Shown one piece after another: positions 1 to 6,224 of a stretch of 7,136 nucleotides of DNA. Location: the NCBI GenBank assembly GCA_003489085.1, contig DNJM01000097.1, forward strand, positions 1 through 7,136, written 5' to 3'. The position numbers were made by a program, and so were the translations under genes. Origin of the DNA: Lachnospiraceae bacterium (GTDB lineage Bacteria > Bacillota > Clostridia > Lachnospirales > Lachnospiraceae). Positions within the stretch are counted from its first letter, which is position 1. The number at the start of each line of letters is the position of its first letter. The notes below the pieces were generated by a model. The model was not told where the DNA came from. It did no database searches and saw only the letters and a list, made by a program, of their open reading frames with translations.

Positions 1-19
1 TTACAGAATATTCCGTCTT

Positions 20-2032
20 TTACAGTATTAAATCATCCACCTTTTGATAATCCGATATTCGATAGGATTCAATCACATTGCTTCCAATGACGTATAAGCG
101 CTCGCCTGCAAATACGCCCCGGGTTGTCAGGTATGAGGTGTTATTTACCTCCTCTCCCATTTCCACAGTAAAGCCCCTCTGTTCATCATAGGAAAAAACA
201 TAGTAGAGTTCCTGATCCGCATAAACAGGAAATCCGACCAGTCCTTTTTCCAGGTCCGTCAGCACCGCTTTATAATCATACAAGGCCGGACTTCCATACG
301 TATCCTCAAGAACATATTTCTGAATTTCTTTCACATCAGAAGGATCCGAAATATCATACATAGAGATCTTCACTCCATTGCTGGTAATCCCTTCCTCATC
401 CATATCAATACCAATTCCCAGCAGCAATCCATCCCCATATGGATGCAGATAATCAGAGAACCCTGGAAGCTTCAGCTTTCCAATCACCTTCGGATGCTTT
501 GGATCCGACAGATCAACAGAAAAAAGCGGGTCTGTCTGTTCAAATGTTACAAAGTACGCCGTATCCCCCATAAACCTGGACGAATAGACTCTCTCATTTT
601 CCGCCAGATTTTCTATTTTACCAACCGTTTCCAACTCTTCATTCAGCACATAAACCGAATTACTCTGTACGTTTTCTTCGCCGTCTGAACCAGATCCATC
701 CTCCGGGAGCAGGCGAAGCAGGGATTCCGTGTTGTCCCTGGTCACTACCATCCGCAAATATCCTTCATATTCATCCAATGCAAAGCTGTCATCCAGATAG
801 CCTTTCACCGTTGTCTGCGCTTTGCCGGTCAGCTTACCGGCCTGATAGGTAATCTTCTGGATCGCAGTTTCCGTCTCTTCCTCCTGATGATACTGCACTG
901 CGGTCAGATAGATATTCTTTTGACTGACATAGATCTGTCCGCCTTCATAAAAGATTCCTTTACTGTCGCAAATCTCATCCGGCTTTTCCAGTTTCATGGA
1001 GGATACTACCATATACTGACAGCCTCTGTGACTCTCGGGAAGATAAATGCTTTCCAAAGGAAGCAGCTTCCCCTGTACGCTTGGAATATACTGTTCTGTT
1101 TCTTCTTTTGCAATGCCGCTGTCCACATAAAACTGGCTGAATAAATATAAATATCCATCTGTGATGCGGGAGCTATAGTAATAGCCCGCCTGTGTTACTT
1201 CTCCTGCCTTCGCCGGATGTTCCGGATCCGAGATATCATATGTCACCGCATGCGTTACATTCTGCTGATACCCCTTATCCTCCTCTATATCCGGATAAGT
1301 GGTATAGCATACCATCAACCGTCCCTCTGCTACGTAAAATTCTGATATCTGTGCACCTTTTTCCAGTTCAACACGGCTTACCTGTTTCATGGTGTCCTGA
1401 CGGATATCCACAATGCTGATTTCATTTGCGCCGTCCTTCAAGGCATATAGATAAGAGCCATCCGTTTTTACCGTATCTCCTTCATCCACCCCCTGCTGAC
1501 GGACATTGGTTTCTGAATAGCTTCCCGTATCTACGCCGGAATCCACACCTTTTCCCAGCGCTGCCGCGCTCTCTGTTTCAGCAAATGGTGCGATATCTTC
1601 TACTGCGTTCTCTGCATAGCTTCCATAAGTATAGCTTTCCTCCATCTGCTTTTGATATTCTTCCAGGCATACAAAGACCTCCTCATAATCCTTTGGGGTC
1701 GCCAATACCGCTTCCGCACTTTCTTCATTCTCCTTTTCTTCCACCGTCTGCTCCGACTTTCCCTGTGCTGTTGCAGCAGCCATGTCTCCGCATTTTCTGA
1801 CTCCCAGATCCTTCGCTGCTGCCAGAGTCAGACACAGCAGAAAAGCTCCTGCCACCAGTGCTCCTGTATATGCAGGCTTCCAGGCAAACCATTTTGCCTT
1901 GTTATATTTCTTTTCTTCCTGATAAGCTGCCAGCTTCTGTTCGATCTGCTCCGGTTCCAATGACTTCGGAACCTCGATGTCCTTCGTCTCTTCCTGCATT
2001 TTCCGTATCATATCCTGTTCTCTTGGATCCAT
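20..2032 (-). CDS. Membrane-anchored beta-propeller protein, probable anti-sigma/sensor partner of the ECF sigma factor
   Basis: A 670-residue protein with three parts. Residues 1 to about 50 are charged and presumably cytoplasmic, with an IEVPKSLEPEQIEQKL stretch at 19-34. Residues about 54-73 form one hydrophobic helix (GALVAGAFLLCLTLAAA) with basic residues before it, predicting an inside N-terminus and outside C-terminus. An acidic low-complexity linker (about 85-170) leads into a large domain from about 175 to the end. That domain opens with NVRQQGVDEGDTVKTDG (176-192), the hallmark I associate with the secreted Beta_propel family (PF09826). Blade-like repeats carry (Y/V)D(I/L)SDP at 265-270, 506-511 and 559-564. 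The ATG is preceded by AAGGAGG with 8-nt spacing, and lies 2 nt past the sigma factor stop, so the two are almost surely co-transcribed and translationally coupled. The anti-sigma role is inferred from topology and coupling; no zinc-binding anti-sigma motif is visible. Family call is firm, function less so. No terminator is visible in the 19 bases left after the stop. Confidence 0.85.
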   Translation of the reverse strand: MDPREQDMIRKMQEETKDIEVPKSLEPEQIEQKLAAYQEEKKYNKAKWFAWKPAYTGALVAGAFLLCLTLAAAKDLGVRKCGDMAAATAQGKSEQTVEEKENEESAEAVLATPKDYEEVFVCLEEYQKQMEESYTYGSYAENAVEDIAPFAETESAAALGKGVDSGVDTGSYSETNVRQQGVDEGDTVKTDGSYLYALKDGANEISIVDIRQDTMKQVSRVELEKGAQISEFYVAEGRLMVCYTTYPDIEEDKGYQQNVTHAVTYDISDPEHPAKAGEVTQAGYYYSSRITDGYLYLFSQFYVDSGIAKEETEQYIPSVQGKLLPLESIYLPESHRGCQYMVVSSMKLEKPDEICDSKGIFYEGGQIYVSQKNIYLTAVQYHQEEETETAIQKITYQAGKLTGKAQTTVKGYLDDSFALDEYEGYLRMVVTRDNTESLLRLLPEDGSGSDGEENVQSNSVYVLNEELETVGKIENLAENERVYSSRFMGDTAYFVTFEQTDPLFSVDLSDPKHPKVIGKLKLPGFSDYLHPYGDGLLLGIGIDMDEEGITSNGVKISMYDISDPSDVKEIQKYVLEDTYGSPALYDYKAVLTDLEKGLVGFPVYADQELYYVFSYDEQRGFTVEMGEEVNNTSYLTTRGVFAGERLYVIGSNVIESYRISDYQKVDDLIL

Positions 2033-2034
2033 AC

Positions 2035-2568
2035 TCAGTCCCTCCTTCTTCCATGTTCCAATATCGCTTCCATCTTTCCAAGCGCCCGGCTTCTTCTGGA
2101 ACGAATCGTTGCTGCTTTGATCCCCAAAAGCTGCTCCAGCTCCCGACTGGTATAACCGCCAAATACCGTAAGGGATACAATGGCACGCTCCTCCTCCGCA
2201 AGGCAGGCGAATGCCTCTCTGACATCCACTGCTTCTTCATAATCCATTGCCTCAGCCGGAATCTCTTCCTTCAGTTCCTGCTCTGCACTGCTGCGAAGCT
2301 TCAGCTTCTTTCTGCATACATTCGTCAGGATCCGGAACATCCATCCTCGGAAGGCCTCTTCGCTGCGCAAACCGGAAATATTTTCATAGGCAGCAATCAC
2401 AGCTTCACTGACCGCATCCTCCGCGTCCTGTCTGTGTGTCATCATATAAAGTGCAAACTTATATAATTCCAGATAGATCTGTTCATATAATATAGCAAAT
2501 GCTCTGGGTTCACCTTTTTTCGCCCTTTTCACCAGATCCGGCTCCGGCTCCTTTTTCCGTATTCCCAT
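2035..2568 (-). CDS. ECF-family RNA polymerase sigma factor (sigma-70 family)
   Basis: A small sigma factor with only regions 2 and 4, the ECF layout. Counted from the upstream in-frame ATG at 2589 (184 residues), region 2 spans about 24-97, with the 2.2 core helix DAEDAVSEAVIAAYENI (55-71) and the -10-reading helix FRGWMFRILTNVCRKKLK (80-97). Region 4 spans about 122-177, with the helix-turn-helix YTSRELEQLLGIKAATIRSR (146-165) that would read the -35 element. I prefer the ATG at 2568 (177 residues, MGIRKKEPEP). It has AGGGGGG at 2574-2580 with 5-nt spacing, whereas the ATG at 2589 has AAAGGA only 2 nt upstream. The TGA stop is 2 nt before the beta-propeller gene, which probably encodes its membrane-bound regulator. 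An ECF-like promoter just upstream suggests autoregulation. The target regulon cannot be read from this window. Confidence 0.93.
   Translation of the reverse strand: MGIRKKEPEPDLVKRAKKGEPRAFAILYEQIYLELYKFALYMMTHRQDAEDAVSEAVIAAYENISGLRSEEAFRGWMFRILTNVCRKKLKLRSSAEQELKEEIPAEAMDYEEAVDVREAFACLAEEERAIVSLTVFGGYTSRELEQLLGIKAATIRSRRSRALGKMEAILEHGRRRD
2041..2047 (-). promoter_or_regulatory. Strong Shine-Dalgarno of the beta-propeller gene, inside the sigma factor 3' end
   Basis: Minus-strand AAGGAGG sits 8 nt before the ATG at 2032 and inside the last codons of the sigma factor gene. With the TGA stop 2 nt before the ATG, this supports coupled, near-stoichiometric translation of sigma factor and partner, as is usual for sigma/anti-sigma pairs. 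Confidence 0.85.
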
Positions 2569-2573
2569 CATAT

Positions 2574-2580
2574 CCCCCCT
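2574..2580 (-). promoter_or_regulatory. Shine-Dalgarno that decides the sigma factor start
   Basis: Minus-strand AGGGGGG, followed 5 nt later by the ATG at 2568. The ATG at 2571 would be only 2 nt away, and the ATG at 2589 lies upstream of this site, so 2568 is the best-supported start. Confidence 0.65.
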
Positions 2581-2608
2581 TTTTATCATTTTCCTTTGTT
2601 ATATATAT

Positions 2609-2636
2609 AGAGTATCAGAATTCCCAAACTGTTGCA
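2609..2636 (-). promoter_or_regulatory. Candidate promoter of the sigma/beta-propeller operon (ECF-like)
   Basis: On the minus strand TGCAAC (2636-2631) is followed after 16 bp by TACTCT (2614-2609), overlapping TGATAC. ECF sigma factors of Bacillota often use an AAC-containing -35 (TGAAAC or TGCAAC type) at about this spacing, so this could be an autoregulated promoter with a leader of roughly 35 nt. A sigma-A reading also exists on the same DNA: TTGGGA followed after 16 bp by TATATA in the AT-rich run 2601-2608. Sequence alone does not decide between them. The element lies between the hydratase terminator and the sigma gene, so the operon has its own start. Confidence 0.45.
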
Positions 2637-2656
2637 TTCGAAATAAAAATTTCCCT

Positions 2657-2700
2657 AAAAAAACCCATATGCTGTCCTTAATTCTCCAACAGCATATGGG
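2657..2700 (-). terminator. Intrinsic terminator of the regulator-hydratase operon
   Basis: A perfect 12-bp inverted repeat (CCCATATGCTGT at 2664-2675 with ACAGCATATGGG at 2689-2700) encloses a 13-nt loop. Read on the minus strand it is followed at once by seven T residues (2663-2657). It starts 25 nt past the hydratase TAG stop. This is a classic Rho-independent terminator that separates the hydratase from the sigma factor operon. Confidence 0.93.
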
Positions 2701-2725
2701 TATGTGCGCAGTCTGTCAGACCATG

Positions 2726-5017
2726 CTATCCTCTATAATAATTAATCAGGCAGCCCTTTTCTATAATTTCACGCTCATGATCCGTCAGGTCGCCCAGCAT
2801 CAGCTGTATTTCTTTTAAGCTATCGCCCACCACATAGGCCATTATCAGATCCCTTTTCTCTGCAATCGCTGTGCGGATATCCGGTACAAAGATATAGTCC
2901 CCGTTCTTAAAGGACAGCTCTGTATCCTTCTCATCCGTTAAAAACGGCAGCATTCCCCAGTTGATCAGGTTAGAACGATATCTCTTAGTGGCATACTCAT
3001 TGGCAATGTTGGCCCAGCCTCCCAGAACCTTCTGGCAGGAAGCGGCCTGCTCTCTTGCCGAACCGTCACCCGGTTTCACTGCAAATATCGCACTTCCAAT
3101 GCCCAGATTGCCTTTTCCTGCATCCGGGAATCTCTCCCGCACCTTCGCCATGACCGGTTTCAGTTCCTCCAGCACCTCCAGCGGACAGGATCCTTCCTCA
3201 ATCGCCTTCTGTGCTTTCTGAACTTCCTTTGCACGCCCTACATAAGACGGGTCCTTTCTGGACAGCGCGAATTCTGCCAGCCCCAAAGGATTCGAACGGT
3301 AAGATGAAGTCTCTCCGGATGGAATCAACTCATCGGTCGTAGTTACTGGATCATGAATTTCGGAAACCACTTTTAAAAGCAGATTTTCCGGAAGCGGGGA
3401 CATAGCCGGCCAGTCTTTGATATTGGGGCCAAATTTAATCTCCACAGATGGATCCGCAATCCCATGGCTGTCAAAAACTCTCTTTTCATAAATGCTCTTT
3501 TCAAAATGATAAACAGGATTCTGATATTCCACATCCAGATCGGTTGCCGGAGTCAGATATCCCTTATTCGCCGCTGTTGCCGCTATGGACCGTGCATCCA
3601 TCAGTGCTACGGAAGCGATCTGGCCATTCTGCAGCTTAGATCCCTCCCGATTCGGGAAGTTTCTGGTAGAATGGCGGATACTGAATGCATTGTTCGCCGG
3701 CGTATCGCCCGCGCCAAAGCAAGGACCGCAAAACGCTGTCTTCAGAATGGTTCCGGCTGCCATCAGATCAGCTGCCGCACCATTTTTCACCAGTTCCATG
3801 TAAATTGGCATACTTGCCGGGTACACGCTCAGGGTAAATTCGTCTGCACCGATATCTCTGCCGCGCAGAATATCCGCTGCCGCACAGATATTCTCGAACC
3901 CGCCGCCTGCACAGCCTGCAATAATACCCTGTTCTACATAGAGCTTTCCATTTCGGATCTTATCCTGCAGCGAATATTCTACCGCACCATCCAGGCTCAC
4001 CAACGCCCGTTTCTCTACTTCATGCAGAATATCCTTCAGATTCCGATTTACCTCTTCAATCGTATAGGTATTGCTCGGATGGAACGGCATGGCGATCATC
4101 GGACGGATCTGTGAGAGATCCACATAAACTGCACCATCGTAGTAAGCCACTGCACCCGGATTCAGTTCTTTGTAATCCCCGCTTCTGCCATGAATCTCAT
4201 AGAATTCACGGATTCTCTCATCTGTCCGCCAGATGGAAGAGAGACAGGTCGTCTCTGTCGTCATAACATCAATACCGATTCGGAAATCCGCGCTTATTTT
4301 TGATACGCCGGGGCCCACAAATTCCATTACTTTATTATTTACATAGCCATTTTTAAATGTAGCACCAATGATTGCCAGCGCGACATCCTGCGGTCCAACT
4401 CCTTTTACCGGCTCTCCATCCAGATATACGGCAATGACCTGCGGCCGCTTAATGTCATAAGTCTTATTCAGCAGCTGCTTTACCAGCTCCGGCCCGCCTT
4501 CTCCCATTGCCATTGTTCCCAGGGCACCGTATCGGGTATGGCTGTCAGAACCCAGAATCATCTTTCCGCCGCCTGCCAGCATCTCTCTGGCAAACTGATG
4601 GATCACTGCCTGATGCGGCGGTACATAGACGCCGCCGTACTTTTTTGCACAGGTCAGGCCAAACATATGGTCATCTTCATTAATGGTTCCGCCAACCGCG
4701 CAAAGACTGTTATGACAGTTTGTCAGTACATATGGAATCGGAAAGCGCTCCAGTCCGGACGCTCTTGCCGTCTGAATAATTCCGACAAATGTAATGTCAT
4801 GGGAAGTCAGCTTATCGAATCTGATCTGCAGCCGTTCCATATTGCCGGATATATTATGCTCCTTTAAGATGCCATATGCGATTGTATTCTTTGCCGCTTC
4901 TTCTTTTCTAATCTCCTGTCCCGTTTTCTGCAGCAGCTTCGCAGCTGCATCATGGGTATCCTCGAGCAATTCCGATCCATGTAATAAATAAACGCCGTTT
5001 TCATATAACTGTATCAT
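2726..5017 (-). CDS. Aconitase-superfamily hydratase (YbhJ-like), iron-sulfur enzyme of unknown substrate
   Basis: A 763-residue protein with the full aconitase layout: catalytic domains 1-3 in about the first 480 residues and the swivel domain after about 530. Compared with mitochondrial aconitase (numbering from memory), the [4Fe-4S] ligands are Cys369, Cys430 and Cys433 (GCAGGG; CGPCFG), with almost the same spacing as Cys358/421/424. Also matched are Asp158-Ser159-His160 in GSDSHT, Glu232 in MEFVGPG, Glu255, Arg452 and Arg457 in TRNFPNR, Ser653 (the catalytic base) and Arg655 in GDGSAREQ. Two positions differ: the usual Asp-His pair reads Cys101-His102, and the second serine of the GSSRE motif is Ala654. 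It probably adds or removes water on a hydroxy-carboxylic acid in the cytoplasm, but perhaps not on citrate. It closely resembles proteins annotated only as hydratase, similar to E. coli YbhJ. The ATG follows GGGGGAGGG with 8-nt spacing and lies 24 bp after the CdaR-like gene, which probably controls it. Confidence 0.88.
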   Translation of the reverse strand: MIQLYENGVYLLHGSELLEDTHDAAAKLLQKTGQEIRKEEAAKNTIAYGILKEHNISGNMERLQIRFDKLTSHDITFVGIIQTARASGLERFPIPYVLTNCHNSLCAVGGTINEDDHMFGLTCAKKYGGVYVPPHQAVIHQFAREMLAGGGKMILGSDSHTRYGALGTMAMGEGGPELVKQLLNKTYDIKRPQVIAVYLDGEPVKGVGPQDVALAIIGATFKNGYVNNKVMEFVGPGVSKISADFRIGIDVMTTETTCLSSIWRTDERIREFYEIHGRSGDYKELNPGAVAYYDGAVYVDLSQIRPMIAMPFHPSNTYTIEEVNRNLKDILHEVEKRALVSLDGAVEYSLQDKIRNGKLYVEQGIIAGCAGGGFENICAAADILRGRDIGADEFTLSVYPASMPIYMELVKNGAAADLMAAGTILKTAFCGPCFGAGDTPANNAFSIRHSTRNFPNREGSKLQNGQIASVALMDARSIAATAANKGYLTPATDLDVEYQNPVYHFEKSIYEKRVFDSHGIADPSVEIKFGPNIKDWPAMSPLPENLLLKVVSEIHDPVTTTDELIPSGETSSYRSNPLGLAEFALSRKDPSYVGRAKEVQKAQKAIEEGSCPLEVLEELKPVMAKVRERFPDAGKGNLGIGSAIFAVKPGDGSAREQAASCQKVLGGWANIANEYATKRYRSNLINWGMLPFLTDEKDTELSFKNGDYIFVPDIRTAIAEKRDLIMAYVVGDSLKEIQLMLGDLTDHEREIIEKGCLINYYRG

Positions 5018-5024
5018 TTGTTGG

Positions 5025-5033
5025 CCCTCCCCC
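5025..5033 (-). promoter_or_regulatory. Strong Shine-Dalgarno of the hydratase
   Basis: Minus-strand GGGGGAGGG, with its GGAGG core 8 nt before the ATG at 5017. It fills much of the 24-bp gap to the upstream regulator gene. That gap leaves no room for a separate promoter or terminator, so the two genes are read as one operon. Confidence 0.8.
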
Positions 5034-5041
5034 GACTCGTC

Positions 5042-6136
5042 TTATTCTTTCTGCTTCAGATATTTCAAATGTTCAGATACCATCATGGCAATTTTAAATG
5101 ACAGTGCATCGTCAAAGGTGCGCACATCCAGGCCCGTCATTTTCTGGATCTTCTCCAGACGGTAAACCAATGTATTTCTGTGCAGGTACAGCTGCCTTGC
5201 GGTTTCTGATATATTCAGATTATTTTCGAAAAATTTATTTACAGCAGCAAGAGTATCTTCCTCAAACTGATCTACGGCTTTTCCTTCAAATACTTCATTC
5301 AGATACATCTCACACAAGGAGACCGGAAGCTGGTAGATCAGCCTTCCGATTCCCAGCTCATTATAAGCCAGAACTCCCCGGTCCGCATAAAAGATCCGAC
5401 CGATGTCCAGTGCCATATCCGCCTCTTTATAAGACTTCGATACTTCCTTTAATTCCTGCACAATCGTTCCATATGCTACTCTCGCCTTCACCATCACTTC
5501 GGATTCCAGTGTATCTACGATTGTCCGGGCAATTTTCAGCACCTCCGGATAATCTTCCTTTTCCTCCAACTGCTTTACCAGGACCAGCTTTCCTTCACTG
5601 ACTGCTGTCACAAAGTCCTTATTGCCTCCTGCATACAGACTTTTCAGCATTTCAAGCGCCATACCGTCATCCGATATCTTTGGTTCGATCATAAATACGA
5701 TCCTTTTTACTTCCGTCGGTATCCGCAAACGCTTCGCCTGATTATAAATGTCTGCCAGAAGCAGGTTGTCCAGCAGGAGATTCTGTATGAAATGATTGCG
5801 GTCAAGCTGTTCCTTATATGCCTGCTGCAGATTCTCCAGCTGGCTCACTGCCATCTGCCCTACGATCTGTACCGTTTCCTTCGGACAGCCTCTTAGTGCC
5901 AGCAAGTATACCGGTTCCCCATCATCTGCTACCGTAAAGTATGTAGTCTCACCGACAGATTTGATTTTCAGCCACGCAATTTCCTCCAGAATGGCCTGAA
6001 TCTCCCTTCCCATCTCAGGACGGGTGTGCTCGACTCCGGCAAGACACTTTCCTTCCATATTCCATACAGACGCTTCTGACCTGGAAATTCTTTCTATATC
6101 ACTAATGATCTTATGCAAAACCTGATTTGACAACAA
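5042..6136 (-). CDS. CdaR/PucR-family transcriptional regulator (sugar-diacid-regulator type)
   Basis: A 364-residue cytoplasmic regulator. Residues 1 to about 130 fit the diacid-recognition domain of CdaR-type proteins (opens MLSNQVLHKIISDIERIS, with a GETTYFTV segment at 62-69). Residues about 140-255 fit the GGDEF-like middle domain; the SYKEADMALDIGR stretch (235-247) is typical. Residues about 295-352 are the PucR C-terminal helix-turn-helix, with the signature NISETARQLYLHRNTLVYRL (308-327) followed by KI and TGLDVR. E. coli CdaR activates glucarate/galactarate genes in response to diacids, so a small dicarboxylate effector is plausible here. The gene lies 24 bp upstream of the hydratase, its likely target, and may also control itself. 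The start is TTG (6136), with GGAGGA at 6147-6152 (11 nt away) and AGGA at 6141-6144 (4 nt away). The adjacent TTG at 6133 is an equally possible start. The effector is not known. Confidence 0.9.
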   Translation of the reverse strand: MLSNQVLHKIISDIERISRSEASVWNMEGKCLAGVEHTRPEMGREIQAILEEIAWLKIKSVGETTYFTVADDGEPVYLLALRGCPKETVQIVGQMAVSQLENLQQAYKEQLDRNHFIQNLLLDNLLLADIYNQAKRLRIPTEVKRIVFMIEPKISDDGMALEMLKSLYAGGNKDFVTAVSEGKLVLVKQLEEKEDYPEVLKIARTIVDTLESEVMVKARVAYGTIVQELKEVSKSYKEADMALDIGRIFYADRGVLAYNELGIGRLIYQLPVSLCEMYLNEVFEGKAVDQFEEDTLAAVNKFFENNLNISETARQLYLHRNTLVYRLEKIQKMTGLDVRTFDDALSFKIAMMVSEHLKYLKQKE

Positions 6137-6146
6137 TTGATCCTAT

Positions 6147-6152
6147 TCCTCC
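6147..6152 (-). promoter_or_regulatory. Shine-Dalgarno supporting the TTG start of the CdaR-like regulator
   Basis: Minus-strand GGAGGA lies 11 nt before the TTG at 6136, somewhat long. A second weaker AGGA at 6141-6144 sits 4 nt before that TTG and 7 nt before the TTG at 6133. There is no ATG in frame until codon 27, inside the conserved N-terminal domain, which favours a TTG start. Confidence 0.6.
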
Positions 6153-6157
6153 GTAAG

Positions 6158-6193
6158 CAAAGACAGAGCAGTTTCTTCCCTGCTCCGTCCTTG
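6158..6193 (-). terminator. Hairpin after pgi, probable intrinsic terminator or leader structure
   Basis: On the minus strand CAAGGACGGAGCAG (6193-6180) pairs with CTGCTCTGTCTTTG (6171-6158) over 14 bp, with two G-U wobbles and an 8-nt loop. It begins 16 nt past the pgi stop, as expected for a terminator. The T-rich tract is poor (UCUUUGCUU, partly inside the stem), so termination is likely incomplete and some read-through into the regulator operon is possible. Confidence 0.6.
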
Positions 6194-6196
6194 TAT

Positions 6197-6224
6197 ATGA
6201 TACTCTGTTTTACAGTCTCTTCAA
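6197..6224 (-). promoter_or_regulatory. Candidate sigma-A promoter of the regulator-hydratase operon
   Basis: On the minus strand TTGAAG (6224-6219, four of six to consensus) is separated by 16 bp from TATCAT (6202-6197, five of six). The -35 lies in the last codons of pgi and the -10 just beyond its stop. Initiation would fall near 6190, at the outer edge of the downstream hairpin. The match is moderate and one such hit could arise by chance, but no other good promoter is visible in the gap. Confidence 0.4.

Noticed and set aside
1902..2240. 112-codon minus-strand reading frame across the sigma/beta-propeller junction
   Set aside because: It overlaps two well-supported genes in another frame, is rich in Arg, Ser and Gly, has no recognisable domain, and is best explained as a shadow of the coding DNA.
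1858..2466. 202-codon plus-strand reading frame opposite the sigma factor
   Set aside because: It lies antisense to the sigma factor and beta-propeller genes, its composition (Pro, Ser, Cys, Leu) is typical of the reverse of coding sequence, and I see no family motif or ribosome binding site.
2664..2700. Palindrome around CATATG considered as a regulator binding site
   Set aside because: Its position 25 nt past the hydratase stop and the seven T residues directly after the stem make a terminator the simpler reading.
3464..4114. 216-codon plus-strand reading frame opposite the hydratase
   Set aside because: It is antisense to the conserved aconitase core, is Cys/Arg/Ile-rich and has no domain. 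It is a shadow.
2726..5017. Naming the hydratase acnA or acnB
   Set aside because: Length, order and ligands fit the superfamily, but the substituted pocket residues and YbhJ-like ends argue against a confident housekeeping aconitase name.
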